From Anisakis pegreffii (lineage: Eukaryota > Nematoda > Chromadorea > Rhabditida > Anisakidae), in contig JAPYMA010001375.1 in NCBI GenBank assembly GCA_035041965.1, forward strand, positions 1-64,000: a stretch of 64,000 nt of DNA, in the 5' to 3' direction. Made by a program: the position numbers and the translations under genes. This document shows, in pieces, positions 1 through 12,950 of the stretch (position 1 is the first letter of the stretch; each line of letters opens with the position of its first letter). The notes under the pieces are model-generated. The model made no database searches and was not told the origin of the DNA. It saw nothing but the letters and a program-made list of their open reading frames with translations.

Positions 1-1190
1 GATAACTTTTATACGCTTTAAAAGGGCGGATGATTCTTATTGATTTTGATGTGTTCAAACTCTTTTTCTTTGCTTTCGTGCTCAGAATGGACGGTTTCTG
101 AAGATGACTGAATGAGACAAAATCTTATACCAGAAGAACTTACCATAGGAATTTTATTTCTTTTGTGATATAGCTGAGAATTGTGCGCTGCTCTAAATAA
201 AATGTATATGCGGTAATTCACAAGAAGGGTTTTATGTTTTGACAAGTCAGTGAAACTCTCATTAATTTATGTAAATTCTGTAATTATCGTTTAGCGATAA
301 TGGAAATTCATTTCCAATTCCACAGTGAAGTTCGTTTCGTTACGAAAAGGAGAGAAAGAGATTCCTGCGACGGGTTGACGCAAAATGCGTTAATCGTTTA
401 TTTTGATCGGTTTAGCGTTACTTCAATATTTGTTTCGTCTCCTTTTTAGTTGTTTTTCGTTAGTTTTCAAAATGTTCGGTGATTTCAAAGTATAGTTAAT
501 GAATTTCATGCATATCTGTCACTCCTCATCTACCTTCCTGCTGAAACTTCAAGTAACGTTCACATGAAGTACTTTAAACAATCTGCGCAACTATTACTGC
601 AGTCATCTGAACACCAACATTGCTCTATATTCGTTCATTGACTTCAGCGAAACACTTCAACTCTAATTTTATTTCATTCATTATACACACATTGCGATGA
701 ACGATCAGTGATATTGGCCGAACGATGAGGTAGTTAGTTTGTTGAAATGGCAAACAGCACTTCTTAACGTGATCAATTATTTCCTAGGTTGAAAATCTCG
801 CACAACATTAGAGAATCAGTAAAATATGAAAATGACAAAAAAAGCGAACAAGAAACATTTCTTGAGACTCGTATTATGAAAGAAACATATATGTGAGTAC
901 ATTCATCCCGTTGAATAACACAACATCAGCAGTTGATTACAATATATAACACAATTATGAACGCAGAGTAAATAGAAATGGTGGATTTATGAGAAAGAAT
1001 CTAAAGAATGTCCAATACTGGAATGCTTATTTCAAGCGAAATTATTCTTATAAACGTTGCCATAGCAAACACATCTTGCAGATCGCTTACAAATAGGTAT
1101 TACAGAGCTTAATAACTAAAGTTACAAATAGTTCAGTCGAGTCAATCAATGCGCTTCAGTTTCCATACATTGCAAAAATTCAAATTCTGT
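1..1190. other. left-edge non-coding stretch
   Basis: AT-rich sequence with no recognisable gene. The longest open frames are short and have no family resemblance. One weak minus-strand exon candidate lies at about 144-192 (3' splice site TTTAG, good GTAAGT donor); it is too short to call and is listed among the rejected items. Confidence 0.5.
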
Positions 1191-1339
1191 TTACAGTGCT
1201 ATTGGCATACCGCTCGGTTTCGAGCAAAACTTTCCTCCGCGAACAGGAATCTGCTTACAATTATACGCTTTGCTTGGAACTGAACCATTCGGTGAATTAG
1301 TCGCATTGAAGTTGCTTTTACGGCAGATACAGATTAATC
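1191..1339 (-). CDS. candidate terminal exon of a small cysteine-rich protein
   Basis: A minus-strand open stretch of about 48 codons begins after a good 3' splice site (TTTTTTACAG, near 1340) and ends at a TAA stop at 1191-1193. It encodes a cysteine-rich tail (CIC, later C-x11-C) with no proline- or repeat-type low complexity, and its codon use looks coding. I do not recognise the family. The upstream exons would lie between 1340 and the eak-7 stop at 2192, but no convincing first exon with a start codon and signal peptide was found there. It could be a short secreted peptide gene downstream of eak-7 on the same strand, or a chance open frame beside a chance splice site. Confidence 0.3.
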
Positions 1340-1829
1340 GACTTGAAACTGAGTAAGTCTGTAAAAAACAACAATCGAGACAAAATTCAAAAACAATACG
1401 CAAAAGCAAGTATATGGTTGAAATATAAAGAACACTGCTACAAGCACTAACTTATCGTTAATAAATTAAAAATTATTGTGCAGTTATACAATCACACTTT
1501 CAACAAAAGCTCAAGAAAGCGCAACAACGATATAGTTGAATAACAATTCAAGAAAAGATATAATAGATTAACGAATATTCATAAACGAATAATTATACAA
1601 TAAATTTAAGCTTCATCGCTCGACAGCAGCATTGACAATGAAATTTTTAAAAGAAATATAACTGATTGTTACGACAAAATCACATTTTACACAAATTACA
1701 ACACTGAAAAACTGTTGGAATGAATATCGTGAAAAGATATTTCGTCGACGCTTCAAATTAGCCCATAAGTATGGCGCAATTGCTCGGTTTCATTGACGGA
1801 TTAATTGATGACAATTCAATACAGCATGC

Positions 1830-1835
1830 TTTATT
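1830..1835 (-). terminator. poly(A) signal candidate for eak-7
   Basis: TTTATT on the plus strand reads AATAAA on the coding strand, about 360 bases after the eak-7 stop codon. It is the nearest canonical hexamer seen, but the spacing is long, so the assignment is tentative. Confidence 0.35.
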
Positions 1836-2191
1836 CAACAAGTCTAGAGATGATTCGACGAAGTGAATTTACAGAATGAATCACGTTTGTACCGTGATTC
1901 TTTCAACGAGTTTGCTTTGTTCTACGTTAATCCAATTTCAGGCTGCAATCATTCAATTCACGCGAGAAATATTATGTTTCCAGTACTGTTTTACAATAAT
2001 TATCCAGTTACTGTCATAATCACATTTATACAATTGATTATAAACCAAATCCTACTGCTTCGCTCAGGTTTGACAACTTAACTTCAGACTTGGATAGTAG
2101 CACTAACAATACTGGCATATCATTCGAATTCGTAAAAAACTCTCTTGGTGCTGTCGATAATGTTGTCTTGAAATTCGACAGAAGGTTACTG

Positions 2192-3479
2192 CTACTCGTC
2201 GTCAATTTGCTGCGGTTCACGCAGCCCATCGCTGAGCATGTGTTTACCACTCATCTCCATCACTGCCACTGCTTCAGGATCTCGATCCAGCGCAGAGATC
2301 TCTTTCTGTTCGATGATCTCATTCCCTTCACTGTCATAACGTCTTCGTTTCTTTGCCATTCCAATCCGCCATATTTCCACATTGTGTACGTCGAATTCAT
2401 TCTCACCAGCCAACCAGCACTTCTCGAACGTACTTATATTGGCCGATGATATTCCTTTACCGAATTCTTCCCTCAGAAACAACGACCAATTCTCGTCAGC
2501 ACCTCCAATACCCTGAACTGATCAATTGATTTCGATTCTGATTCTGAATTATTTTCACCCTTTTCTGAATCATTCATTTTATCAACCTTATGTAATCAAC
2601 ATTATAATTTAACTATGATAAATTGTAACAATCAAGATCAATATAAGCACTTAAAGATTCATACTGGAACTGCTAAAGAGGCAGTTCTCATATGAAACAA
2701 AATACTGAGGAAACAATTTTCATAGAACCTTTAAGTGATGTTCAACGTTACAGTTGTTTAACTTGGGTGATACCCAAATGACCTGCTTATCAATTAATGC
2801 GGTTAGTTTGCTCAAAATCAGGTTTCAACAAAAAAAGTTGAGCCGAGCGACGTACCAGTCCATTCGGCAATGTCTGCTGCATATGGTTAAGATACGCGAA
2901 ATGCTCATTGAAACCAGTCGCGTTGAATATGTTCACGCTATGACGATCCTCAAATAAGAAACAACGCTGATCACCACTGTACTGAGGTCCACACACGAAA
3001 CCCTCATTCGCAAATCCGCCAAAAACACGGCCTTGAGTTGTTTCGACGATAACAACGCATGCACCTGTTCCATCCACTGCTTTCAACAGTTTTGAGAAAC
3101 TTTCACCATGAATACGACTGAAATCAACAAAACTGTTCCGTTGAGTATTCCCACTTACAAGGCACTTATCTGAGATTGACTATTGTGCACGTTGCTATTC
3201 ATGCTGGCTGATGGTAACATTTCTTTTGTTGATCACACAACGCGCATACCTAGCTAATGGCAAATGGTTATGTCCATATGATTTGAATCACTTATTAGTT
3301 TTGCCAATTCATAGCTAAATGCAGAATGAATTCAACGCTGGTGTAACATTCAAAATGCATGCTTAATCATTATTCACAGAATAGCAAATAAAAGCTGGAA
3401 TGCGAGCTTATTATTGGTAAACACAAATACAGCTTGAATTGTAACTGTTTTCATTACTTCAGTTATACTGATGAATAAC

Positions 3480-3524
<45 letters not shown>

Positions 3525-5326
3525 CTCAGAGAAACATAAAACTGAATGTACACACCTCGAAAACAACAACTTCCACTGATTCCTTGACTGGTGTGGTAGT
3601 TGAAGAGTGATTAGTAGTAATGCGGCAGATGTTAATAAAGTGCGTTCTTTGATGGACGGTAATAACTTATTGGTATAACCGAACAGCAATGTCTCGAAAA
3701 CATATTTGCACAAAGTTGGAAATACGGTTGAATGTGACAGACGTTTTGATATGGTGTCAACTGTAGAGGGTTGTTGTTGCTCTGGTGTTCCTTTCAGGAT
3801 ATATTCAACAAGAAGTGACTGCGACTGTGAGTCGTCCACACACCCTTCACATTTCAGGAACGACGAAACAATGCCTTCGATTATCTTTAAATTTTAACCG
3901 TTTGTATTTCCATCAGAAAAGGATAAGATATCAGAGAGCTGCGATCGGTAATATTCACGCTTTTCAGCAGATTAATCACACTGTTGTTAGGTGAAGAATC
4001 GTGGAACGATCATCAGCGCAAATGGAAACTATTGTCAAGTTTATGAAGCGATATGAAAGACCTTTTCTAGTGGTTCTCCGAATTTAAGAATTATTTCGGC
4101 TTGTTGATCATAATCACCCAAAACCATTTCAGCAAATCGAATGAAACTCTGATATGTTAACTGAAATTACACATCACATTAAACACCACAAAACGAATAT
4201 TATCTCATTGGGAAAAACTGAGTTATAACCACCATTCTATCAATTTTATTAAGCAATGCTAGCTTGCTTTCAAAAATTTGTGCTACTTTCATCAATTACC
4301 ATTTCAGGTACTTACGGAACTGAGATATTTATGAAATCAAAATTCTGTTCCTAACGCAGATCAAATATGAGGTTTCATAAAAGCCAACAAACCCTCAAAA
4401 CAGTTCGAGTCGTTTGAACAATAAATAATAACTTACTTTATTAGGTTCTTTAGAAAAGGAACTGATGCATTTGTAAATAGTTTTGGCTAGGCTTTCATCG
4501 AGGAATGATGACGTGAATTCCTGAAAATTATCCGTTTGCAATACTGATTTATTCGCTCATTTGCTTAAAAATTCATTCAGTTTTTTTTTTCAATGAGAAC
4601 TCATCGATGAGTTCTGCAACGATTTGGTCGAATTAAATTATAGTTGAGGATTATTATTAATGAAGAAGTAAATTTGTTCACGCAATATTCATTCATTCGT
4701 GGATTAAGAATTTTCTGAAATGAATAAAAATGAATACGATAGTCAGCAATTGAACACACGTGAACAATAAATGCACACAATTAAATATTAGGTCTAGTAG
4801 AAAGTTCTCGGGCAGCTACGCTGGCAAACTGATATAATGAAACATTGCGTTTCATTGTAGAGTTTTTGTATCTAGTGTTATACGTCGTTTTGTAGCCCAT
4901 TTTTTGCGCTATCCGAATACACCCATACTTGGTCTTCATTCTATTAATTTGGAGACTTTAGGAGCATTGAATCAAGGCTATGGATAAGATGATAATTCAC
5001 GGAATTATGCTTTATGAATATGCGGGGATAAGAGCCCTGGTTTCGCATTGAGAACGTTGTGTGGAGCCGAACGGTCCTTATTTTGAACAAAAATGTTACT
5101 TTTGAACCGAGTTATGAAACTTTGAAATTTGGGGTCTAACTGCCCGGAAACTTCCTACTAGACCTAACAGTTAATAACAATAATCGAATTAATTAACCAG
5201 AAAACTGCGCAGATCGGTGTTTGGTGCTATTTTCTTGAATTGCTGCTTAATCCAAACACACGTTTCTTGATCCAATGATGTCTTTTCATTACTAGTGACG
5301 TCATTCTTTCCATTACTGTTTCCCAT
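2192..5326 (-). CDS. eak-7: EAK-7/MEAK7 homologue, TLDc-domain protein
   Basis: Coding exons in transcript order are 5326-5198, 4520-4437, 4160-4062, 3884-3556, 3117-2856 and 2512-2192. All phases join (1224 nt, 407 aa). The protein starts MGNS, an N-myristoylation signal as in EAK-7. The TLDc domain spans about residues 203-352, with recognisable blocks RIHGESFSKLL, GRVFGGFANEGF, GDQRCFLF, YLNHMQQTLPNGL/GIGGADENW and VEIWRIG. The C-terminus (DPEAVAVMEMSGKHMLSDGL) matches the diagnostic MEAK7 tail (DPEA.ALLE.SG...SDGLRE). The length is close to the usual 430-460 aa. Known role of the family: a membrane-attached, lysosome-linked regulator of mTOR signalling, and in worms of DAF-16/FoxO and lifespan. 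The exon 4 acceptor (TTTAAAG, before 3884) is weak. The start follows a TTTTTTTCAG site at 5336, probably SL trans-spliced. Confidence 0.93.
3480..3524. repeat. (AAT)n microsatellite
   Basis: An uninterrupted AAT trinucleotide tract of about 15 units lies inside an eak-7 intron. It reads as ATT on the gene strand. Confidence 0.95.
4789..5166. mobile_element. Tc1/mariner-type MITE in eak-7 intron 1
   Basis: A 374-bp unit (4791-5164) has imperfect terminal inverted repeats of about 26 bp: GGTCTAGTAGAAAGTTCTCG at the left, and CTGCCCGGAAACTTCCTACT ending in AGACC at the right. It is flanked by TA dinucleotides at 4789-4790 and 5165-5166, the target duplication of Tc1/mariner elements. The interior has a decayed frame (MIIHGIMLYEY, from about 4980) that resembles the start of mariner transposases but is soon broken. 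It is non-autonomous. Direction of insertion relative to the host gene cannot be judged. Confidence 0.75.
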
Positions 5327-5335
5327 TTCAATGTT

Positions 5336-5337
5336 CT
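5336..5337 (-). promoter_or_regulatory. probable SL trans-splice acceptor of eak-7
   Basis: TCTTTTTTTTCAG on the minus strand ends 9 bases before the MGNS start codon, with no upstream partner exon recognised. This is the typical layout of a nematode spliced-leader acceptor. An ordinary cis-spliced 5' UTR exon is the alternative. Confidence 0.55.
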
Positions 5338-7116
5338 GAAAAAAAAGAGATTTATCTCAGCCGTGTTCACAAAGATGAGATGGGAATTGACATTCGATGC
5401 TGCTATTCAATTACACAAAATCCAGCTTTATATCAACATTCAATACCCGAGGCGTTCAATAAACACTCAGTGAAAAATATTGAGACGTTCAAATGAAACA
5501 ATAACGAATGATTTTTCGTTATGAACAGCATTGAACATGGAATGAGAGACGTTATGAAGGTGTAACACGGGAAACGTACGGTATTCATGCGACTTGGTAT
5601 GGGAAAGTGAAGCGAGAGAAATATGCTCAGGGATTGGATATGTGATTGATACGCACACGCGATCTGCTTTAATGATCATGATAAGTAATGAAAGATGAGG
5701 GAGGGATCTCTATGATGAGTATTTATGTAGGAGAGGATTTATGTAAAAGAGGATTTATGTAAAACGACAGTTGTGTTAGAGATGAATGCGCGATTAAGAA
5801 TTATTTACGTTGTACGGATATGATAAGCGGCATGTTGAGATTATCCGTTGACATACATCACACGAGTGTCGGCTATGTTCGGTACAATTTCTGTGCTCAA
5901 AGAATATTCAGGCAATAACCGCTTTATGAGATTAACCAAATCGTTTTTGGTGTTACATCGTGACACCCGGAGTAGTGCATTCATGAAGCATGGAAACGTT
6001 TGTAAGTGTAAATGAGTGAATTTAGATTGACAAATGTGGAAAATGAAGTTCATATGAAATAAATTTTAATGTCATTATTTAAATGAATCAATATGAAATT
6101 GGTTGTATGTTGTCATTTTGTGTTAAATCAGGTGCGGTTTACTGACTGCTGTTTGACTGATTCATTATGCACGATTTTGGGAGATGTCATATTAAATGCA
6201 CACTGCTGATGAATATCAATAATCAGTTTCATTACAGCCGTACGTATCAATTCATTTATAATCAATTAATCCGATATGCATTTTCCATGTTTTGCCATTT
6301 CGTTATAAACATATTGGTATGTAAATTATTATACTTCATAAAAGCACCATAACGTTGGATATGCTTGCTCACTTGGGTGATTTGAATAGAATTTGTTGCA
6401 GTGAATATTTCCCCATTCCAAAGGAAGTGTTGTAGTGAATATTTTATTATTGCAGTGAATGTTGCCATCAATATTGTCGCACTTTGTTGAAGTGAATATT
6501 TTTCCCCAGCTTACTGACGGCTCATAAGCAGATCGTAACAGTTACAACCCAAATGAAATCCTAACTTACCACATCTTGTCAGTTATTTTCATAGTCAACT
6601 GAATCAAAACTATTAATCCGAAATCGTATACACTGATTCAATCGTATACATACAACAGTAAATCATTCCGTCACAAAAACTGAACCAACATTACGATGGT
6701 AGTTAAGAATTGAAATTTTCGGAAACAAGAAACCGTGCTGAAGCAAAGATGCCTTTCTTGGAAAACGCAATTATTTGTGATCAATTCTACAAACGTTCAT
6801 TGGAAAGCAATTCACACTTATGCTCATTGCAATGTTTATTGAGTTTGAATATAACCGATTAAGCATTTCAGTGTGTGTTTTATTTAGAGGATTGTGATTA
6901 TTGAACAAAGGAATTATTCGAAATAAATTCGATGATACTGAGTGACAGAAAAGAGTTGGAATAAAAATTGGTGCGATTATGAAATGCAAAAACAATTGAG
7001 ACTTTTATCACGAAGTTTATCGATTGAAGGAACGAAACATATACTGATAACGAACAAATAATTAACAAAATAACCGCTGCACTATCCTAGAATTCTTTAC
7101 AAGATCAAATTTGTAA

Positions 7117-7370
7117 TCAATGGCGTAGCCAGAATCGTTTTTAGAGGGTGAGAAGGCATTGCAATGACGGTCAGCTTGGTCACAAAACGGTCAAATTCCT
7201 GCGTGGATTGTTGCATGTTTTCTTGCCCTTTCCTCGTTTTTTTCCTCACTTCCTTCTCCCTTCGCTCCTACTCTTCCTCTTGTTTTTCACTTTCCTCCCA
7301 TCCTGCACTGGTGGAAGGCAGGAGGCGCCCTATGTAACCTCCCCCCCCCCGTGGTTATGCTTATGACTGT
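7117..7370. repeat. possible degenerate transposon relic
   Basis: The block begins AATGGCGTAGCCAGAA and ends in a C-homopolymer followed by GTGGTTATGC. Read in inverted orientation these ends are related (GGCGTAGCCA against GCATAACCAC), and such ends are common on old DNA transposons. The interior is pyrimidine-rich. No transposase or clear target duplication was seen. Confidence 0.3.
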
Positions 7371-8272
7371 GACGTTTCCACATGTTAGAATAAATATAAT
7401 ATATACGTATATATAAAAGAAACTGAAAACTGCATTCGAAATGAACTACGTAACCTTCACAAAAATCGATGCATCAGATTCATCACAGAACTGAATACGT
7501 TATATTCCCTATAGCTGTGCAGTGTGTAGCGTTCGCAAAACCATTCAAAAGTTAACACGAAACGAACTAACAATAAGCTAATTACCATTTAACGCTACTC
7601 CTAATCATCAGTTCGTTAATATGAAGTGAACCAAGCTAATTGCCAATTAATTTCTGCATGCTATTCTTTATCATCGGAGGTAGATCAACAATTTCTTCAC
7701 TGTTCACTTTCATCGCAACCCCTTCTGGTATATTCCTCTCGATATATTCCAGAAATGTACTCATCGTACTTCCGGTCACGTTCTTTATGCTCATACGTCT
7801 TATGTACGTTCTCGTTTCGTAATGAAGTTTATACTTCTTATGAACGAATTTCGAACGTAATAATGGCTGAATCCAACGAACATATCCAAGAATTTCAACG
7901 GGCGTACATTGGATTGATAAGTGATGGCATGCCGTCTGAAACTGTTCATTTCATCATATTGTAATCGACATTTTACGATGATTCTCTATACCGATATCGT
8001 TAGCTGTGTGCAAGACTGGTGTGAATGAGGCATAAACTGATAACTGCCGATTAAATAAGCCTCGTTATGAGAGCAAATCTTATTGATGCTATTTTATAAC
8101 TATTGTGGTCAATAATTGCAAGTTTGATGTTGTACTCATTATGGCGATAACAAACAACATTGACATACAAATTAGAACAATGAAGTGGAAGTATTAAAGC
8201 ACCTGCAAGAAAGTTGTGTAAGACCTCAGAACGGCTTTGTCGTGTCCTCGCACCTCTAAATTTACTTTCGAA

Positions 8273-8409
8273 TAGAGTTTATCCAACTCTTCATCAACCT
8301 TCGTCTCACTGAAAATGATTCCTTGTGAAATCCATAATAAATTTGATCTCATCACAGAAAGTCAGTGACACTTTGATGTTATCCAACTAGAGTTTATCCA
8401 ACTCTTCAT
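8273..8409. repeat. 22-bp direct repeat pair
   Basis: TAGAGTTTATCCAACTCTTC followed by AT occurs identically at 8273-8294 and 8388-8409, 115 bp apart. It may be a local duplication of about 115 bp whose interior has diverged. Confidence 0.7.
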
Positions 8410-10524
8410 AATCTGTTAAATGATATCAGCAATTGGCAAGAAGGATATGACTTCTTGCATCTGATTGGTTTCGATATGGATTGATTCACCGTAAAATCAT
8501 TGTTTATATTAACCATTAATTTTCTTCATTTTATTACGACAATTTACAATGTGCTAATAAAGGACTGGCGAGAAACGTATCGAAAAGTCAAGCGTTCGAA
8601 CTGGATTAAGTTCAACTTAGGCTTGACCTTATGCTAATGCCTGAACACAGGCTAATACATCGCTTGAGCTTTACGATCAAACTTTGGATACGTTCCCATT
8701 CAATACTATTCCAGCTTGACTTTCAAATTTTTCGCCGGAACCCACTGATTGAGTGAATTACGGAATATAACCAATAAAGACTAACTTTGTGAGCGATGTT
8801 CCACGCAAACACGCTAAAGCACTTGTACTAGTTTCAGCGATTGATGAGGACAGAATCGAACTGCTACGATTGAATAAGTTACGACATATACTCGATGATA
8901 TCATTACTGAATTAATTCACTTATTATGCAGTTAATCTGATTGAAACACATACGTAAACGCTTACCAAACGAGTACGTTTCAATATGAGCTAAGCTCAAA
9001 TGTTTCACAATTGACTTGAATTTTTGGTTTTGCTTATAATCATATAAATACGGCATTTTTCTTTTGGTGATATGAACTTTTGTTCATCGTTCAAAAAATG
9101 AAGGACTGAATTTATGGTTTGAGCAATTCTCCAATTATTTGATTGGCAGTTGTTACTCTGATTGAATTGACCCAACTGCATTTGTATATTCACTGCATTT
9201 GTAGAACACGACGGATGGATAATTCGAGATATAAATTCGTAATGTGATAACGATTGTTTGATACTACATCCACCAATGTATTATCAGCAAATGAGTACAA
9301 ATTATCAGTGAGACGCATGCAAAAAACAGTGAAATTCCAATGGATTATGTCAATGATTCGAACGGATTGTTGAATATCGAATGAAACGATTTCCACTGAA
9401 TGCATATGCACACGATTATGGAGAAGTCTGATCTTTCTTTTCTTCACCAAACATCAATCACTGTACTGATAGTATAACAAAACATCGACAAAAGATCTTT
9501 CAAAAACGCAAAAGATCACTCAGCTAACAAGCCAACCAACAACAAATAAACTGAATGAATAAGAATCGCGCTCGCTCGGTGACACAACGAATTTATTGTT
9601 GCAATAATTATCACAACAAATCAACAACGATGTTCAGTGGTACAACACGAAGTGTTTCGTTTTAACGCTTATCGATATCGTTATTTATTTACGAACAAAA
9701 CGAATCAATCAATTCACAAAGATAGGCTGCAAACAAGTGACAATAATAACGCATACGACGATGTAACTTGTCCTTCATTTCTATTACCAATTACCCTTCA
9801 ATATTGAATAAATCACCGATACATGTGACCAAATTTTTTGAGAAAAAAAATAACGACAACAATAATAAGGCTACAAAACAATGTGCGACATCTTCACTGA
9901 GAATAATCGTGTGATAAAGGGTTGGATGGTCAATAAATTTTGCAAAATGATCTCTTATCAGTGTAAACAAATATTACCACTTTCATTATCAATAACACTC
10001 TTCGTCGCTTAAATAATATAATTGTTACTATTCATCACCCTCACTACCGAACAATCCCAATTCAAATCAATTGTTCGTCAGTATTTCCAAAGAAATTCGT
10101 AATCAATGACAGCAATTTCCGCGATGGCATCTGCTCACTTCAAAATCACAATTTATCGCGAACATACGATTCGCTCGAAATGAATTTACCATTTCAGACG
10201 AATAAATCATCACCGACAACAATCGTCGCAAATTATAAATCAATTAATGAAATTTCAAGTTTAAAAAATAATTGTTAAAACTGATTTAAATAGTAAAAAC
10301 TTGATACATAAGTGCGTCTCATTTTCTAATGTTGTTTCATCAACAAAACAGAAATCAGCAGCACTCTCAAGCAAGACTCTTACTTTCATACAGAAACGAC
10401 ACGCACACATCAACGACAAGAAAAGACATTCCAAGAGCAGTAGTAATTATAACAGTTATATTAATAAGATTACCACACAAAAATCCATCAGGACGAATGT
10501 GGCGGTGTTTAAAACAAAGGCTTC

Positions 10525-10530
10525 TTTATT
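10525..10530 (-). terminator. poly(A) signal of the CDV3 homologue
   Basis: TTTATT on the plus strand reads AATAAA on the coding strand, about 64 bases downstream of the TGA at 10594-10596. Spacing is normal for an animal 3' UTR. Confidence 0.6.
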
Positions 10531-10593
10531 CCTCTATAATCGCTAGCTTACACCCTTTCAATTATCAGAATTAGAGTGAAATGAAACAAATCA

Positions 10594-12521
10594 TCATTGT
10601 GCTTGCATTGGTTCTGCCGCACGCCGTCTACTTGGTGGAACATAAACATTTGGATTTTTTGGTGTTGCTTGTTGCGATGACGGTGGGATTGGATTTGGAG
10701 CACCTCCCGATGTTACCTGAATTAAGACAGTGATCATTTGAAATTCATTACATTCATAAGAAAATACATTTAAATCAAATTAATCTTTTTTTGATTTTGT
10801 CACATAATACTGAACATAACGGACCCAAAGATAACGGTATTGACGACAGCTCCAATGAAATTGAGTGAATTATTACAGACATAAATAAACTAAACGGAAA
10901 CGATAACCGCAATACTATTAATGATAACAATGATCATAACAGTAAGAGTAAATACCTGTTTAACAGCAGAGAAAAGGGCTGCTCTATCAGTGGATGTTGC
11001 AGGCTGACTAGATCTGTGCCATGCATTCGAAGTTGGTGTTGAAGAAGCTCGTTGACTAGCAGAACCACCAGCTGCTGCCGCCCAACTGCCACCACCAGAC
11101 GATGTGTCTCTATCTGATGTTACCGTAGTGAAACCGTCATTTTTCCTTCAATTAAACCATTTCAGTAGAGCAATTGTCAAGCAACACTACGTATTCTCCT
11201 CTTACACAATCATTTAAACAACCTTATCAATCAAGTGAACATTATCCATAACTCATCATATCCCACCATCAACTGCACCTGTCGTCATTCAATAACAATT
11301 GAATCCAAATAAACAACAATCACTAATATTGACTTGGTTCGATCAAAGCTTTATTTTTGATTATTATTATTATTAATTTACATACTATCAGAAATAATCA
11401 GAAATTTGTATTAAAAATACTCTACCTCTTCTTCTCATCATCCTTTTTAAGTTTCTCGATTTTTTCAGCATCTTCAAACGTCGGAAACATTTCTTGATCG
11501 GCAATATTTGGTGCCACACCAGTTCTAAAAGCATTTTGCGCCACCAGATGACGCGGCCTCCAGATGGCCGGCTTCGGCGGTGTTATACTCTCCTCCGGTT
11601 CCTTCTTCTAAAACCAGCTCCATCACATGTTTGCAGTAAATTGAAAAAGAATCATCGCATGATCATTCGGACTCAACCGAACAATAAAATAGCATTGAAC
11701 AATCACTAATCAATAAGATAAACCAACCTCAGTGGTTGTCTTGTTCCAAGTTTTCGGTGCTTCCGTAGTCTGCGATTTCTCTTCATCTATCGCTTCGTCG
11801 ACTTGCTCAGTTAAATTCATATCACGAATACCAAGTTCTTCCAAAATAATCTCTCTACAATTATCATTTTTATTAATATGGATGCAACTGAGTGCAACTT
11901 GATGCTGATTCTTCGTCTGCTGGGATACTCTCATGAATTTTTTCCTCACATAAAACAAAAATGTGACTCAACACGAACATCCATCTTCTTTTGCCGAAAT
12001 CGTTAACATATCGGAATAAACTTACTTATTTGTATCCTTGAATTCGAGCCATTCAGAATCTTCGGTTCGCTTCTCGAAGAAGGTCGCCTCCTCTTGAGCA
12101 CGCTTTTCTACGTCTTCATTTTCGCGATCTCTTTCCTCCTCAAATGGATTAATTCGAAATGCAATCAATTATAACAATTCCAGAATGAAACAACTGTCAA
12201 ACTCTCTAATTCCTTTGGAAAAGAAGTTTTCGTTCAGCAGAGTAATGCATGATTCTGATGTACAGTGAACCAGAAATTCAATTTAAACAACTTCATGAAT
12301 GACTTATATCCAATTGCCTCGTAGAATAACTTCTACCAGAGTTGAAACGATAGATCAAAATACAAATAGATGTATTAAAGAAGGAATCGTTAGAGAACCT
12401 GTCTTTTCGCTTTACGTTCGAGTACTTGACCAACATCATCAACACTCACTTTAACCTTCTTTTTTTTATCCTTCGATTTCGCCGCTTTTTTGGCAAAAAA
12501 CTGCGACAAGTCATCAGCCAT
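10594..12521 (-). CDS. CDV3: CDV3 homologue
   Basis: Exons in transcript order are 12521-12399, 12138-12026, 11854-11728, 11607-11426, 11145-10956 and 10716-10594 (858 nt, 285 aa, all phases consistent). The N-terminus MADDLSQFFAKKAAKSKDKK matches the CDV3 start (DNFFAK.. followed by a lysine run). An acidic/basic coiled stretch follows, then EWLEFKD, a TWNKTT motif, PAIWRPRHLV and the FPTFEDAEK block near residue 172, corresponding to the CDV3 WNK, YRPPG and FPSL regions. The C-terminal part is Ser/Gly/Ala/Thr-rich and ends with YVPPSRRR. CDV3 is a conserved, largely disordered cytoplasmic protein of poorly known function (tyrosine-phosphorylated in vertebrates). Two acceptors (before 12138 and 11145) lack the TTTCAG consensus but are forced by phase. 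Confidence 0.85.
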
Positions 12522-12522
12522 T

Positions 12523-12524
12523 CT
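12523..12524 (-). promoter_or_regulatory. probable SL trans-splice acceptor of the CDV3 homologue
   Basis: A TTTTTCAG site ends one base before the initiator ATG of this gene. A one-base leader is only sensible if a spliced leader (or a further 5' exon) is joined there. Confidence 0.6.
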
Positions 12525-12923
12525 GAAAAATTTTCTTTTCAAAAGTAAACCAGAAAACAGTGCTCGTATAAAATCAACGAATATTTATTTTAAGTCGAAT
12601 ACTGCAACACATTCCGCTAAATTAGTCACCTACTAAGACGTTAAGCAATGCAACTCGATGATTTATGCATTCAAGTGGCCCAACCTGCCAATTTTCTAAC
12701 TGCCAAAAAAGTAAACTAAAGCCGAAAAGTTCGAAGACTGATGAGTCTGAAATAATTTCTGCAAGAAGTTAATGCAAAACATTTGTAAATGAGGCTTAAA
12801 AAATTCGAAGGAATAAAAAAGAATGATAAACCTGCTGAATATAATTCGTTAAAATGAATCCAAGAAAAGACGAAATGCTTGACGAGCTCAACAAGTGACG
12901 ATGGTGAATCAGTCGAAGCAGCC

Positions 12924-12950
12924 AATAAATAAATAAATAAATAAATAAAT
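12924..12950. repeat. (AATA)n microsatellite
   Basis: Tetranucleotide tract of about 6-7 units. Confidence 0.9.

Larger units (their letters stand above)
5340..10593. other. gene-poor intergenic region
   Basis: About 5.2 kb without a supportable gene. Open frames are short, begin at non-ATG codons or are compositionally simple. A candidate old repeat lies at 7117-7370 and a 22-bp direct repeat at 8273/8388 (separate entries). The region separates two divergent units: eak-7 is transcribed away from it, while the CDV3 gene runs towards it. It therefore contains the eak-7 promoter side and the CDV3 3' end. Confidence 0.5.

Noticed and set aside
144..192. Possible minus-strand exon with a GTAAGT donor and an ITKEIKFL-like reading
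   Set aside because: Only 49 bases, no partner exon in view and no family match.
2754..2775. AACTTGGGT, a piece resembling reverse-complement SL1 leader
   Set aside because: Only 9 bases match, the rest of the leader and an SL RNA body are absent, and it lies inside an eak-7 intron.
7148..7366. 72-codon plus-strand open frame rich in F, L and P
   Set aside because: It is a translated pyrimidine-rich repeat with no family resemblance.
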